From the NCBI RefSeq assembly GCF_001623525.1, contig NZ_CP015225.1, positions 4,538,501 to 4,602,500 of the forward strand: 64,000 bases of DNA. The letters run 5' to 3'. This document shows positions 1-9,810 of the stretch, piece after piece. Below the pieces are notes generated by a model. The model made no database searches. It saw only the letters and a list, made by a program, of their open reading frames with translations, and was not told the DNA's origin. The stretch is from Pseudomonas fluorescens. GTDB lineage: Bacteria; Pseudomonadota; Gammaproteobacteria; Pseudomonadales; Pseudomonadaceae. The position numbers were made by a program, and so were the translations under genes. Every line of letters starts with the position of its first letter. The first letter of the stretch is position 1.

Positions 1-108
1 CATCAGCAGGTACACCAGCGTCAGTGCCTTGGAGAAGAGCACGACGATCAGCACCAGCCAGAGGGTGCGGGAGAAGAAACTCTGGGGGAACCAAACGGGG
101 GTTTTCAT
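1..108 (-). CDS. envZ: Osmolarity sensor histidine kinase EnvZ, N-terminal fragment
   Basis: Reading the minus strand from the ATG at 108 gives 36 codons (MKTPVWFPQSFF...) that run off the left edge of the window. The peptide has a short cytoplasmic start followed by a hydrophobic first membrane segment (about residues 16-35), as expected for the inner-membrane sensor kinase EnvZ, which phosphorylates OmpR. It lies 114 bases downstream of ompR on the same strand, the usual ompR-envZ order. The periplasmic, HAMP and kinase domains are outside the window, so the call rests on the N-terminus and the neighbour. Confidence 0.85.
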   Translation of the reverse strand, partial: MKTPVWFPQSFFSRTLWLVLIVVLFSKALTLVYLLM

Positions 109-128
109 GAATAACCGCTACACACTTG

Positions 129-148
129 CAGGAGCGAGCGATGCTCGC
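129..148. repeat. Small hairpin, possible REP remnant
   Basis: Between ompR and envZ a 6-bp stem (GCGAGC/GCTCGC) closes on a 3-base loop at 134-148. The flank AGGAGCG and a later CGCTCCTAC near 205 resemble degraded ends of the Pseudomonas REP families seen elsewhere in the window. Confidence 0.4.
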
Positions 149-222
149 ACAATGACAGACCGCGAGTCGCCTGGAAGAAGACATTTCAACCGGCCAGGCC
201 ACCCGCTCCTACAAATCGCCGA

Positions 223-963
223 TCACTTGCTGGCGGCGCCATCCGGTACGAACACGTAACCCACGCCCCAGACGGTCTGGATGTACCGCGGCTTGGAAGG
301 ATCGGGTTCGATCATCCGGCGCAGACGGGAAATCTGCACGTCAATGGAGCGCTCCAGCGCATCCCATTCACGACCACGGGCCAGGTTCATCAGCTTGTCG
401 CGGGTCAGCGGCTGGCGGGCGTTCATCACCAGGGCCTTGAGCACGGCGAACTCGCCCGTGGTGAGCATGTGGACCTCATCGCCGCGCTTGAGCTCACGGG
501 TGGCCAGGGACAGTTCGTAGTCGCCGAAGGTCACGCTTTCGTCTTCGCTGCCCGGCGCGCCAGGCACCGGCGCCGACTGGCGACGCAGCACCGCCTTGAC
601 GCGGGCCATCAGCTCGTCGGGGTTGAACGGCTTGGCCAGGTAATCGTCGGCGCCCAGTTCAAGGCCCTTGATACGACTAAGCTCGTCGCCCTTGGCGGTG
701 AGCATGATGATCGGGATCTGGTTGTTGGCGCCGCGCAAGCGGCGGCAGGCGGTCAGGCCGTCTTCACCGGGCAGCATCAGGTCGAGCACCACCAGGTTGA
801 ACACTTCACGGGCCAGCAACCGATCCATTTGCTCGGTATTCGGTACGGTGCGGGCGCGGTAGCCCTTGCTGACGAAAAAGCGTTCCAGCAAGCTGCTCAG
901 CCCCGGATCGTCGTCAACAATAAGAATTTTTTCGCCTTCAGCAGTTTGTGCAGTGCTGCTCAT
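223..963 (-). CDS. ompR: Two-component response regulator OmpR
   Basis: The 246-residue protein has a receiver domain (residues about 12-125) with the acidic pocket at D17-D19, phospho-acceptor D61 in VVLDLMLPGEDG and conserved K111, followed by a C-terminal OmpR/PhoB winged helix (about 145-246). OmpR is the cytoplasmic DNA-binding partner of EnvZ and controls porin and osmotic-response genes in enterics; its exact regulon in Pseudomonas differs. The ATG at 963 is preceded on the minus strand by AAAGGAG-like sequence (AAGGAGCTTCCT), which supports the start. It is transcribed away from tex and toward envZ, probably as one operon. Confidence 0.95.
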   Translation of the reverse strand: MSSTAQTAEGEKILIVDDDPGLSSLLERFFVSKGYRARTVPNTEQMDRLLAREVFNLVVLDLMLPGEDGLTACRRLRGANNQIPIIMLTAKGDELSRIKGLELGADDYLAKPFNPDELMARVKAVLRRQSAPVPGAPGSEDESVTFGDYELSLATRELKRGDEVHMLTTGEFAVLKALVMNARQPLTRDKLMNLARGREWDALERSIDVQISRLRRMIEPDPSKPRYIQTVWGVGYVFVPDGAASK

Positions 964-1318
964 AGGAAGCTCCTTTGATCTCGGCGCGCATTATGGCCTA
1001 GCTGCCGTTATACGCACCGTGTGCATTGTTAGCAGATTTTTCCTCTATCACCACAAATCCGGGTATCAAGCCTACAGACCATGTCCCCCCCTCAGGACAG
1101 AACGCTGGTTATAATGCGCGGCCTTTTGTGCCAGGGAATGTCGGATCGTGACCCGGCGTGCCATTTTTTCAGCCTTGGCAAGGCAACTTTTTGAATTTCG
1201 CGGGTCAACAGGCAGCCTTTTGACCCAGGCAGCGGCGCATGCCAGGCCGCTCAACCAGTCTCGCCGAGCCCTGCTTCTGCGGTGGCGAGCCTGATTTCAC
1301 AATTTGTCAGGTGGTTTT
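964..1318. promoter_or_regulatory. ompR/tex divergent intergenic region with candidate tex promoter
   Basis: This 355-base region separates the divergent ompR and tex genes. A perfect TATAAT lies at 1110-1115 on the plus strand, about 200 bases before tex, so tex would have a long 5' leader; no good -35 hexamer was recognised 17 bases upstream. A 60-codon minus-strand frame in this region has no recognisable family and is not called as a gene. Confidence 0.4.
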
Positions 1319-3643
1319 ATGGACAGCATCAACAGCCGCATCGCCGAGGAACTCGGTGTACGCCCACAACAGGTCGAAGCGGCCGTCGCGCTACTCGATG
1401 AAGGCTCCACGGTGCCTTTCATCGCCCGTTACCGGAAAGAAGTGACCGGCAGCCTCGATGACACCCAATTGCGGCATCTGGAAGAACGCCTGCGCTACCT
1501 GCGAGAACTCGACGAACGGCGCATCAGTATCCTGGCCAGCATCCAGGAGCAGGGCAAGCTGACCCCGCAACTCGAGCGCGACATCAAGCTGGCCGACACC
1601 AAGACTCGTCTCGAAGACTTGTACCTGCCCTACAAGCAAAAGCGCCGCACCAAGGGCCAGATCGCCCTGGAAGCCGGCCTCGGCGAGCTGGCCGACGGCC
1701 TGTTCAACGACCCGACCCTGGCCCCGGAAACCGAAGCCGCGCGCTTCGTCGATGCCGAAAAAGGCGTGGCGGACGTGAAAGCGGCGCTGGAAGGCGCCAA
1801 GTACATTCTCATGGAGCGTTTCGCCGAAGACGCCAACCTGTTGGAAAAACTACGTAACTACCTCAAGCAGGAAGCCACCCTCAGCGCCCGGGTGATCGCC
1901 GGCAAGGAAGAGGAAGGCGCGAAGTTCCGCGACTACTTCGAACACGACGAACCGCTCAAGAGCATGCCGTCCCACCGCGCCCTGGCGATTTTCCGGGGTC
2001 GCAACGAAGGCATCCTCAGCTCCGCACTGAAGGTCGGCGATGAACTGCCAGGCACCATGCACCCGTGCGAAGGCATGATCGGCCAGCAATTCGGCATCCA
2101 GAACCAGAACCGCGCCGCCGACAAATGGCTGGCCGAAGTGGTGCGCTGGACTTGGAAGGTCAAGCTCTACACCCACCTGGAAACCGACCTGCTGGGCGAG
2201 TTGCGCGATAACGCCGAGACCGAGGCGATCAACGTGTTCGCCCACAACCTGCATGACCTGCTGCTGGCCGCACCGGCCGGCCCCCGCGCCACCCTGGGCC
2301 TGGACCCGGGCCTGCGCACCGGCTGCAAGGTCGCAGTGGTGGACTCCACCGGCAAGCTGCTGGACCACGCCACGGTCTACCCGCACGTGCCGCACAACAA
2401 ATGGGACCAGACCCTCGCCGTGCTCGCCGCCCTGTGTGCCAAGCATTCGGTGGACCTGATCGCCATCGGCAACGGCACCGCCAGCCGCGAGACCGACAAG
2501 CTGGCCGCCGAGCTGATCAAGAAATACCCGGCCATGAAAATGACCAAGGTGATGGTTTCCGAAGCAGGCGCTTCGGTTTATTCGGCGTCGGAACTGGCCT
2601 CCAAGGAGTTCCCGGACCTGGACGTATCGATCCGTGGCGCGGTGTCCATCGCCCGTCGCCTGCAAGACCCATTGGCGGAGTTGGTGAAGATCGACCCGAA
2701 ATCCATCGGTGTCGGCCAGTACCAACACGACGTTTCCCAACTGAAACTGGCGCGCGGCCTGGACGCCGTGGTGGAAGATTGCGTGAACGCCGTGGGCGTG
2801 GACGTGAACACCGCTTCGGTGGCGCTGCTGGCGCGGATCTCCGGCCTGAACGCCACGCTGGCGCAGAACATCGTCACCCACCGTGACGAACACGGCGCGT
2901 TCAAGACCCGCGCCGCGTTGAAGAAAGTGCCGCGCCTGGGTGAAAAGACCTTCGAACAGGCCGCCGGCTTCCTGCGGGTGATGAACGGCGATAACCCGCT
3001 GGACTCCTCCGCTGTCCACCCTGAAGCCTACCCGCTGGTACAACGCATCGCCGCCCAGACCGACCGCGACATCCGTTCGCTGATCGGCGACGCCGCGTTC
3101 CTCAAGCGCCTGGACCCGAAGAAATTCACCGACGAAACCTTCGGCCTGCCCACTGTCACCGACATCCTCCAGGAACTGGAAAAACCGGGCCGCGACCCGC
3201 GCCCCGAGTTCAAGACCGCCGAGTTCCAGGACGGCGTCGAAGACCTCAAGGACCTGCAACCGGGCATGATCCTCGAAGGCGTGGTAACCAACGTCACCAA
3301 CTTCGGCGCCTTCGTCGACATCGGCGTGCACCAGGACGGCCTGGTACACATCTCGGCGTTGTCCGAGAAGTTCATCAAGGACCCGCGCGAAGCGGTCAAG
3401 GCCGGTGATGTGGTGAAAGTGAAGGTCATGGAAGTCGACATCCCGCGCAAACGCGTTGGCCTGTCGATGCGCATGAGCGACACGCCGGGCGAGAAAGTCG
3501 ACGGTGCCCGTGGTGCGCGTCCTGGCTCGACACCACGCCAGACGCAAAACACCGCGCCGCGCAAGGAAAGCGCCACCGCAGCACCGACGAACAACGCCAT
3601 GGCTTCGTTGTTCGCCAACGCCAAGCAGTTGAAGAAACGCTGA
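1319..3643 (+). CDS. tex: RNA-binding transcription accessory protein Tex
   Basis: The protein of 774 residues matches the usual length of Tex, a cytoplasmic nucleic-acid-binding factor linked to transcription and toxin expression. From N to C it shows the helical Tex N-domain, a YqgF/RNase H-like region ([18 protein letters not shown], about residues 325-345 onward), helix-hairpin-helix motifs (about 500-560), and a C-terminal S1 RNA-binding domain (about 646-720, [16 protein letters not shown]) followed by a low-complexity tail. I chose the ATG at 1319 because AGGTGG sits about 5 bases upstream; the frame also contains a TTG five codons earlier. The stop overlaps the start of the next gene. 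Confidence 0.95.
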   Translation: MDSINSRIAEELGVRPQQVEAAVALLDEGSTVPFIARYRKEVTGSLDDTQLRHLEERLRYLRELDERRISILASIQEQGKLTPQLERDIKLADTKTRLEDLYLPYKQKRRTKGQIALEAGLGELADGLFNDPTLAPETEAARFVDAEKGVADVKAALEGAKYILMERFAEDANLLEKLRNYLKQEATLSARVIAGKEEEGAKFRDYFEHDEPLKSMPSHRALAIFRGRNEGILSSALKVGDELPGTMHPCEGMIGQQFGIQNQNRAADKWLAEVVRWTWKVKLYTHLETDLLGELRDNAETEAINVFAHNLHDLLLAAPAGPRATLGLDPGLRTGCKVAVVDSTGKLLDHATVYPHVPHNKWDQTLAVLAALCAKHSVDLIAIGNGTASRETDKLAAELIKKYPAMKMTKVMVSEAGASVYSASELASKEFPDLDVSIRGAVSIARRLQDPLAELVKIDPKSIGVGQYQHDVSQLKLARGLDAVVEDCVNAVGVDVNTASVALLARISGLNATLAQNIVTHRDEHGAFKTRAALKKVPRLGEKTFEQAAGFLRVMNGDNPLDSSAVHPEAYPLVQRIAAQTDRDIRSLIGDAAFLKRLDPKKFTDETFGLPTVTDILQELEKPGRDPRPEFKTAEFQDGVEDLKDLQPGMILEGVVTNVTNFGAFVDIGVHQDGLVHISALSEKFIKDPREAVKAGDVVKVKVMEVDIPRKRVGLSMRMSDTPGEKVDGARGARPGSTPRQTQNTAPRKESATAAPTNNAMASLFANAKQLKKR

Positions 3644-4026
3644 TGGACGTGCCAGCCGGGTTGGTGGAGAGCGCTTTTTTCAAGCTGCTCGGCTGCCGTC
3701 TGCACAGCCTTGGGGACGGGGTGGCGCAAGTCGCCCTGAGCCTTGAGCCGCCGCTGCGCAATCGCGGCGGCAAGCTGCACGGCGGCGCGCTGTTCAGCCT
3801 GGTGGACATCGCCATGGGGCTGGCCTGCTCCAGTGTCCACGGCTTTGACCAGCAGAGCGCGACCATCGAATGCAAGATCAACTACATCCGCGCCGTGTCC
3901 GACGGCGACGTGTTGTGCACCGCCCGGGTCATCCACCCCGGCCGGCGCACGCTGGTGGTCGAAGCCGAGGTGATGCAAGGCGACAAACTGGTCGCAAAAG
4001 CGCAAGGCACGTTCGCTGTCCTATAG
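3643..4026 (+). CDS. PaaI-family hotdog thioesterase
   Basis: The 127-residue protein is the size of a single hotdog domain. The stretch GGKLHGGALFSLVDIAMG (about residues 42-59) is the helix region that carries the active-site elements in PaaI/YbgC-type acyl-CoA thioesterases. Members hydrolyse acyl- or aryl-CoA esters in the cytoplasm; the substrate here cannot be told from sequence. Its ATG overlaps the tex stop (TGATG), so the two are probably co-transcribed and translationally coupled. There is no phenylacetate gene nearby, so a paaI symbol is not justified. Confidence 0.85.
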   Translation: MDVPAGLVESAFFKLLGCRLHSLGDGVAQVALSLEPPLRNRGGKLHGGALFSLVDIAMGLACSSVHGFDQQSATIECKINYIRAVSDGDVLCTARVIHPGRRTLVVEAEVMQGDKLVAKAQGTFAVL

Positions 4027-4083
4027 CTCCCGGTCATCGATTTGAGTTAATTTCGACGCCACGAAATGCGGTGTCGGGCTTTC

Positions 4084-4174
4084 CTGTGGGAGCGAGCTTG
4101 CTCGCGATAGCACAGGGTCAGTCAAGATCAACGTTGCTGATCCACCGCCATCGCGAGCAAGCTCGCTCCCACAG
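4084..4174. repeat. REPIN, TGTGGGAGCGAGC family
   Basis: Two inverted REP copies (CTGTGGGAGCGAGCTTGCTC... and ...GAGCAAGCTCGCTCCCACAG) flank about 40 bases of spacer. This is the two-copy REPIN arrangement common in P. fluorescens group intergenic regions. It may also end the tex-thioesterase transcript. Confidence 0.9.
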
Positions 4175-4296
4175 TGGGGTTGCGGTGGCTAGCTTTTGGC
4201 ACGAAAACCAGGCGAAAACGCCAGTTTCAACTTCCCCCTTGTAGACCGTCTTGCCCACCCCCATATTGGGGCGACTGACGCGTGAAGGAATTCAAC

Positions 4297-5880
4297 TTGA
4301 GCGACCTTTTAAACCGCCGCCTGGCCCTGCTCGGCGAGCGCGCCAACCTCTCCCTGCTCGAACAGTGCCTGCACGGAATCGAGCGCGAATGCCTGCGCGT
4401 CACTGGCGATGGGCATTTGGCGCAGACCCCGCATCCCAAGGCCCTGGGCTCGGCGTTGACCAACGAACAGATCACTACCGACTATTCCGAGTCGCTGCTG
4501 GAGTTCATCACGCCAGCCCTGACCAAACCCGCCGATACCCTGCGCAGCCTCGACAAGATCCATCGGTTTGCCTACAGCAAACTCGACGACGAGTACCTAT
4601 GGAGCCCTTCGATGCCGTGCCCACTGCCGGCGGAAGAGGACATCCCGATCGCGTATTACGGCACCTCGAACATCGGTCGTCTCAAGTACGTCTATCGCAA
4701 GGGCCTGGCCCTGCGCTACGGCAAGACCATGCAATGCATTGCCGGGATCCACTACAACTTTTCTCTGCCTGAGAAGCTCTGGCCCCTGCTCCGGCAGGCC
4801 GAAGGCGTCGAGGCCAGCGACCGTGATTTCCAGTCGTCGGCCTACATCGCGCTGATCCGCAATTTCCGCCGCTACAGCTGGTTGCTGATGTACCTGTTCG
4901 GTGCCTCGCCGGCCCTGGACGCCGGTTTCCTGCGGGGTCGCCCGCACCAGTTGGAGCAACTGGACCCGGACACCCTGTACCTGCCCTACGCTACCAGCCT
5001 GCGCATGAGCGACCTGGGTTACCAGAGCAACGCCCAGGCCGGCCTCACGCCTTGCTACAACGACCTGGCCAGCTACACCGACAGCCTGCGCAAAGCGGTG
5101 GCGACGCCTTATGCGCCGTACGTCGAAGTCGGCACTCACCAGAACGGCGAGTGGGTGCAGCTCAATACCAACATCCTGCAGATCGAAAACGAGTACTACT
5201 CCAACATCCGCCCCAAACGCGTGACCTACACCGGCGAGCGGCCGATCCAGGCCTTGATGGCCCGGGGTATCCAGTACGTCGAAGTGCGTTGCCTGGACAT
5301 CAACCCGTTCCTGCCGATGGGCATCGACCTCACCGAGTCGCGATTCCTCGATGCGTTCCTGCTGTATTGCGGCCTCAATGACAGCCCGCAGTTGGAAAAC
5401 AACGAATGCGGCAACGCCACGAGCAACTTCCTGACCGTGGTCAAGGAAGGCCGCAAGCCTGGCCTGCAATTGCAGCGTCAGGGTCAAGCGGTGGACATGC
5501 AGGCCTGGGCCGTCGAATTGCTGGAAAAAATCGCACCGTTGGCCGCGCTGCTCGACCAGAGCCAAGGTGGCGATGCCCACCGCCAGGCGCTGGACGCACA
5601 ACTGGCGAAAGTCCGCGACCCGTCCCTGACGCCCTCCGCCCAGGTGCTGGCCGCCATGGCCGAACATCAGGAAAGCTTTGCCCAGTTCTCGCTGCGCCAA
5701 AGCAAGGCCCACGCCGAGTTCTTCCGCGCCGAGCCGTTGCCCGCCCAGGAGCAGGCGGCCTTCGAAGACGCCGCGCGCGAGTCGCTGGTCCAGCAAGCTG
5801 AGCTGGAACAGAACGAGGTCGGCGATTTCGATGTGTTCGTGGGTTCGTATCAGGCGAGCATTTTGGCGATCAGTAACTGA
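4297..5880 (+). CDS. gshA: Glutamate-cysteine ligase
   Basis: The protein of 527 residues (from TTG 4297) is a proteobacterial type 1 glutamate-cysteine ligase, the ATP-dependent first step of glutathione synthesis in the cytoplasm. Family hallmarks visible are the early GIERECLRV and [13 protein letters not shown] segments, [10 protein letters not shown], and [19 protein letters not shown]. Start choice: GAAGGA at 4285-4290 lies 6 bases before the TTG at 4297, giving [12 protein letters not shown]; a GTG at 4282 would add five residues but contains this ribosome site. It stands alone between two REPINs. Confidence 0.95.
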   Translation: MSDLLNRRLALLGERANLSLLEQCLHGIERECLRVTGDGHLAQTPHPKALGSALTNEQITTDYSESLLEFITPALTKPADTLRSLDKIHRFAYSKLDDEYLWSPSMPCPLPAEEDIPIAYYGTSNIGRLKYVYRKGLALRYGKTMQCIAGIHYNFSLPEKLWPLLRQAEGVEASDRDFQSSAYIALIRNFRRYSWLLMYLFGASPALDAGFLRGRPHQLEQLDPDTLYLPYATSLRMSDLGYQSNAQAGLTPCYNDLASYTDSLRKAVATPYAPYVEVGTHQNGEWVQLNTNILQIENEYYSNIRPKRVTYTGERPIQALMARGIQYVEVRCLDINPFLPMGIDLTESRFLDAFLLYCGLNDSPQLENNECGNATSNFLTVVKEGRKPGLQLQRQGQAVDMQAWAVELLEKIAPLAALLDQSQGGDAHRQALDAQLAKVRDPSLTPSAQVLAAMAEHQESFAQFSLRQSKAHAEFFRAEPLPAQEQAAFEDAARESLVQQAELEQNEVGDFDVFVGSYQASILAISN

Positions 5881-5907
5881 TCATCCTTCTTTGACGGGGA
5901 TGCTCTT

Positions 5908-5998
5908 GTGGCGAGGGAGCTTGCTCCCGCTCGGCTGCGCAGCAGTCGTAAAAATGGGGCCTGCTGCGCAGCCCAGCGGGAGCAAGCTCCCTCGCCAC
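5908..5998. repeat. REPIN, GTGGCGAGGGAGC family
   Basis: Inverted REP copies (GTGGCGAGGGAGCTTGCTCC and GGAGCAAGCTCCCTCGCCAC) with a spacer that itself folds (CTGCGCAGCAG / CTGCTGCGCAG). It separates gshA from the tau operon. Confidence 0.9.
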
Positions 5999-6027
5999 GG
6001 GGGGCTTAGCCATCTTCAATAGATTTT

Positions 6028-6051
6028 TTCGAAAATAAGCTCATTCGAAAA
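6028..6051. promoter_or_regulatory. AT-rich tau upstream region with direct repeats
   Basis: Upstream of tauA the octamer TTCGAAAA occurs twice (6028-6035 and 6044-6051), 16 bases apart start to start, in an AT-rich stretch that continues to about 6085. Such AT-rich regions bind CysB/Cbl-type LysR activators upstream of tau/ssu operons in other bacteria; assignment to a specific regulator here is inference. Confidence 0.45.
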
Positions 6052-6130
6052 AGTTATTTATTTTACAATTCTTAGATCATTTAGTCTCCTTCAACGCCGA
6101 ACATCCGGCGGCCTGTTGAGGAGCTTTCCC

Positions 6131-7108
6131 ATGTCTTTGCGTTTCCCCCTTCGCCTTCTCGCGGCCGCCTCCCTGGCCGTCACCAGCTTTTTTGTCCAGG
6201 CAGCCGACCTGACCGTCGCCTACCAGACCACCGTCGACCCGGCCAAGGTCGCCCAGGCCGATGGCGCCTATGAAAAAGCCACCCAAGCCAAGATCGACTG
6301 GCGCAAGTTCGATAACGGCGCCGATGTCATCACCGCCATCGCCTCGGGCGACGTGCAGATCGGCTACCTCGGTTCCAGCCCGTTGACGGCGGCCATCACC
6401 CGCAAGGTCCCGGTGGAAACCTTCCTCATCGCCACCCAGATCGGTGCCGCCGAAGCCTTGGTGGTTCGTGACGGTTCGGGCATCAATTCCCCACAAGACC
6501 TGATCGGCAAGAAAATCGCCGTGCCATTCGTGTCCACCGGGCACTACAGCCTGCTCGCCGCGTTGAAGCACTGGAACATCGACCCGTCGAAAGTCACCGT
6601 ACTCAACCTGGCGCCACCGGCCATCATCGCCGCCTGGAAGCGCGGTGACATCGACGCCACCTACGTCTGGGACCCGGCCCTGGGCGTAGCCAAGGAAAAC
6701 GGCAAGGTCCTGATCACCTCGGCGGAGCTGGCCAAGTTCGGCGCCCCGACCTTCGACGCCTGGATTGTGCGCAAGGACTTCGCCCAGAAGCACCCTGAAA
6801 TTGTCACAGCCTTCGCCAAAGTGACCCTGGATGCCTACGCCCAATACCGCAAGGACCCACAAGCCTGGCTGGCCGATGCATCCAATGTCGACAAACTGGT
6901 GAAGCTCTCCGGCGCCAAGGCCAGCGATATCCCGCTGTTGCTGCAAGGCAACGTCTTTCCCCTGGCGGCCGATCAGGTCGTGAGCCTCGGCGCACCGACC
7001 ACCCAAGCCATCACCGACACCGCAGCGTTCCTCAAGGAGCAAGGCAAGGTCGACGCCGTGCTGCCGGACTACGCGCCTTACGTCAGTGCCAAATACATTG
7101 CTCGTTGA
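6131..7108 (+). CDS. tauA: Taurine ABC transporter, periplasmic binding protein
   Basis: The 325-residue protein begins with a Sec signal peptide (about 24 residues, ending FFVQA before ADLTVAYQ), followed by an SsuA/TauA-type binding-protein fold with YLGSSPLTAAITR and PPAIIAAWKRGDIDATYVWDPAL. It captures taurine or related sulfonates in the periplasm for TauBC. The ATG at 6131 is used because GAGGAG lies 8 bases upstream; an in-frame TTG at 6116 overlaps that ribosome site. It is first in a tauABCD operon, with tauB starting 21 bases later. The presence of tauD makes taurine the most likely substrate. Confidence 0.93.
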   Translation: MSLRFPLRLLAAASLAVTSFFVQAADLTVAYQTTVDPAKVAQADGAYEKATQAKIDWRKFDNGADVITAIASGDVQIGYLGSSPLTAAITRKVPVETFLIATQIGAAEALVVRDGSGINSPQDLIGKKIAVPFVSTGHYSLLAALKHWNIDPSKVTVLNLAPPAIIAAWKRGDIDATYVWDPALGVAKENGKVLITSAELAKFGAPTFDAWIVRKDFAQKHPEIVTAFAKVTLDAYAQYRKDPQAWLADASNVDKLVKLSGAKASDIPLLLQGNVFPLAADQVVSLGAPTTQAITDTAAFLKEQGKVDAVLPDYAPYVSAKYIAR

Positions 7109-7129
7109 GCGAAAAAAAGGAGACACGCA

Positions 7130-7924
7130 ATGGCCTTGCTCCAGCTGGAGCGCATCAGCGCACAGTACCCCGGCGCGGCGGAACCTGTGCTGGCGGATAT
7201 TTCACTGACCCTGGGGCCCCAGCAATTGCTGGTTGCCCTCGGTCCGTCGGGCAGTGGCAAGACATCGCTGTTGAACCTGATTGCCGGGTTCGTCGAGCCC
7301 AGCGCCGGGCAGATCACTCTCGACGGCAGGCCGGTCAAGGGCCCGGGCGCCGAACGCGGCGTGGTGTTCCAGGACGATGCGCTGCTGCCGTGGCAGGACG
7401 TGCTGGCAAACGTTGGGTTCGGCCTGGAACTGGCCGGCATCCCCAAGGAAAAACGCGAGGCTCGCGCCCGGGAAATGCTTGCCCTGGTGGACCTGGCCGG
7501 TTTCGAGCACCGCCGTATCTGGCAGCTCTCCGGCGGCCAGAAGCAACGCGTCGGCCTGGCCCGGGCATTGGCGGCCGACCCTCGCGTGCTGCTGATGGAC
7601 GAACCGTTCGGCGCGCTGGACGCCTTCACCCGCGAGCAGATGCAGGAACTATTGCTGCAAGTCTGGCAGCGCACCGCCAAACCGGTATTCCTGATTACCC
7701 ATGACATTGAAGAAGCGGTCTTCCTCGCCACCGACTTGATTTTGCTGGCGCCCAATCCGGGGCAGATCGTCGAGCGTCTAAGCCTGGATTTCGGCCAGCG
7801 CTACGGCGCCGGGGAATCGGCGCGGTCGATCAAGTCCGACCCGCGCTTTATCGAAACCCGCGAGCATGTGCTTGCCAAGGTGTTCTCCCAACGCAGCGCC
7901 ACTCGGCCACAGGAGCGCGCATGA
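7130..7924 (+). CDS. tauB: Taurine ABC transporter, ATP-binding subunit
   Basis: This 264-residue ABC ATPase has Walker [10 protein letters not shown] (residues 38-46), signature LSGGQKQR (133-140), Walker B VLLMDEP (153-159) and a downstream [10 protein letters not shown] switch region. It matches the nitrate/sulfonate/taurine importer ATPases that power uptake through TauC in the inner membrane. A GGAG-type ribosome site precedes the ATG. The last codon overlaps tauC by an ATGA, which argues for coupled translation. Confidence 0.93.
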   Translation: MALLQLERISAQYPGAAEPVLADISLTLGPQQLLVALGPSGSGKTSLLNLIAGFVEPSAGQITLDGRPVKGPGAERGVVFQDDALLPWQDVLANVGFGLELAGIPKEKREARAREMLALVDLAGFEHRRIWQLSGGQKQRVGLARALAADPRVLLMDEPFGALDAFTREQMQELLLQVWQRTAKPVFLITHDIEEAVFLATDLILLAPNPGQIVERLSLDFGQRYGAGESARSIKSDPRFIETREHVLAKVFSQRSATRPQERA

Positions 7925-8760
7925 GCAGCTACGAAATCCCCGCCGTCGTCAGTGAAACGACGAGCAAGCGCCCGGCCGAGGGCTTAAGGCCCAGCCTGAG
8001 TACGCGCTGGATCAGCGGCTTGACCCTGATCGCACTGCTGGCGGTCTGGTGGGCCGTCACCGCCAGCGGCCTGATTGAACCGCTGTTCCTGCCCTCGCCG
8101 TCTGCCGTGCTGCAAAAAGGTTGGCTGCTGGCGACCAGCGGCTACATGGACTCGACCCTCTGGCAGCACCTGGCCGCCAGCCTTGAACGCATCGGCCTGG
8201 GCCTGTTGTTCGCCGTGCTGACGGCAGTGCCGGTGGGCATCGCCATTGGCGCCAACCGCATCGCTCGCGGCGTGCTCGACCCGTTGATCGAGTTCTACCG
8301 GCCAATTCCGCCGTTGGCGTACTTGCCGTTGATCGTGATCTGGTGCGGCATCGGCGAGTTGTCGAAGGTCCTGCTGATCTACCTGGCGATCTTCGCCCCG
8401 ATTGCCATCGCCACCGCCACCGGTGTGCGCACTGTCGACCGGGCCAAGCTACGCGCTGCGCAATCGTTGGGCGCCACCCGGGCCCAGTTGATTCGCCACG
8501 TGATCGTGCCCAGTGCCTTGCCGGACATCCTCACCGGCATTCGCATTGGCCTGGGCGTGGGTTGGTCGACGCTGGTGGCCGCCGAACTGATCGCCGCCAC
8601 CAGCGGCCTGGGGTTCATGGTGCAGTCAGCGGCGCAGTTCCTGGTTACCGACGTGGTGGTGCTGGGAATCCTGGTGATCGCACTGATCGCTTTCGCCATG
8701 GAAATGGGCCTGCGCGCCCTGCAACGCAAACTGGTGCCGTGGCACGGCCAGGCCCATTGA
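7921..8760 (+). CDS. tauC: Taurine ABC transporter, permease
   Basis: The 279-residue inner-membrane protein has about six hydrophobic segments and the binding-protein-dependent transport (BPD) loop around [20 protein letters not shown], which docks the ATPase. It belongs to the SsuC/TauC permease family. Its start overlaps the tauB stop (ATGA), and tauD follows 49 bases downstream, consistent with one tauABCD transcript. Confidence 0.93.
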   Translation: MSSYEIPAVVSETTSKRPAEGLRPSLSTRWISGLTLIALLAVWWAVTASGLIEPLFLPSPSAVLQKGWLLATSGYMDSTLWQHLAASLERIGLGLLFAVLTAVPVGIAIGANRIARGVLDPLIEFYRPIPPLAYLPLIVIWCGIGELSKVLLIYLAIFAPIAIATATGVRTVDRAKLRAAQSLGATRAQLIRHVIVPSALPDILTGIRIGLGVGWSTLVAAELIAATSGLGFMVQSAAQFLVTDVVVLGILVIALIAFAMEMGLRALQRKLVPWHGQAH

Positions 8761-8809
8761 TACCCAATGACCACGCCGACCCTTCGGCGCCCAGACCGAG
8801 AACATTGCG

Positions 8810-9652
8810 ATGAACCGCCCAACCATTACGCCATTGAGCACTGCCCTCGGCGCTCAGATCAGTGGGATCGATATCAGCCAGCCGCTGAGCCAGGAACATC
8901 GCACGACCATTGAGCAGGTCCTGCTCACGCATCAGGTGTTGTTCTTTCGCGACCAACCGATCGACCCAACGCAACAAGCGCGTTTCGCCGCGTATTTTGG
9001 CGACCTGCACATTCACCCGATCTACCCCAACGTACCGGAGCAGCCCGAAGTATTGGTGCTCGACACCGCCGTCACCGATGTGCGCGACAACGCCGTGTGG
9101 CACACCGACGTGACCTTTCTCCCGACGCCGGCCATGGGCGCGGTGCTCAGCGCCAAACTGCTGCCGGCATTTGGCGGCGATACGTTGTGGGCCAGTGGCA
9201 TCGCGGCTTACGAAGCCTTGTCGGCGCCATTGAAGCGCTTGCTGGAAGGCCTGACAGCGACCCACGATTTCACCCGGTCCTTTCCATTGGAACGGTTTGG
9301 CAACACCGCCGAAGACCTGGCGCGCTGGGAAGAGGCACGGCGAAAAAACCCACCGCTGTCCCATCCGGTGATCCGCACTCATCCGGTGAGCGGGCGACGG
9401 TCGCTGTTCGTCAATGAAGGCTTCACGACACGGATCAACGAGCTGTCGGAAACCGAAAGCGAGGTGATCCTGAAACTGCTCTTCGCCCACGCCACCCGCC
9501 CGGAGTTCACCCTGCGCTGGCGCTGGCAGGTCAACGACGTGGCGTTCTGGGACAACCGCGTCACCCAACACTTTGCCGTGGATGACTACCGCCCCGCCCG
9601 CCGAGTGATGCACCGGGCGACGGTGTTGGGGGATGTGCCGTTTTTTCGCTGA
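8810..9652 (+). CDS. tauD: Taurine dioxygenase (Fe(II)/2-oxoglutarate dependent)
   Basis: The 280-residue protein carries the iron triad H98, D100 (in AVWHTDVTF) and H254 (in [10 protein letters not shown]), with the 2-oxoglutarate-binding arginine region at R265-R269 (RRVMHRATV). TauD oxygenates taurine to release sulfite and aminoacetaldehyde in the cytoplasm, so sulfur can be assimilated. Length and motif spacing match the family. Its position behind tauABC supports taurine over other sulfonates, although TauD relatives vary in substrate. Confidence 0.93.
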   Translation: MNRPTITPLSTALGAQISGIDISQPLSQEHRTTIEQVLLTHQVLFFRDQPIDPTQQARFAAYFGDLHIHPIYPNVPEQPEVLVLDTAVTDVRDNAVWHTDVTFLPTPAMGAVLSAKLLPAFGGDTLWASGIAAYEALSAPLKRLLEGLTATHDFTRSFPLERFGNTAEDLARWEEARRKNPPLSHPVIRTHPVSGRRSLFVNEGFTTRINELSETESEVILKLLFAHATRPEFTLRWRWQVNDVAFWDNRVTQHFAVDDYRPARRVMHRATVLGDVPFFR

Positions 9653-9667
9653 ACGCACCACTTACCT

Positions 9668-9799
9668 GTGGCGAGGGAGCTTGCTCCCGCTGGGCTGCGT
9701 AGCAGCCCCAATCCATTCAACACGGCGCATCAGGAAAAAACAGTGGGCGAGGTTTTTGCGACTGCTGCGCAGTCGAGCGGGAGCAAGCTCCCTCGCCAC
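9668..9799. repeat. REPIN, GTGGCGAGGGAGC family
   Basis: Two inverted REP copies with a longer spacer (about 85 bases) lie between tauD and the convergent aldo/keto reductase gene; flanking CTG/CAG extends the outer stem. Confidence 0.9.
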
Positions 9800-9810
9800 A
9801 GGGGTTTGTG

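Noticed and set aside
1072..1254. 60-codon minus-strand frame between ompR and tex
   Set aside because: No ribosome site, no recognisable family, and it crosses the likely tex promoter.
1850..3547. 565-codon minus-strand open frame opposite tex
   Set aside because: It is antisense to a well-conserved gene, its translation is His/Gln/Val/Gly-rich low-complexity sequence typical of reversed high-GC codons, and it has no family match.
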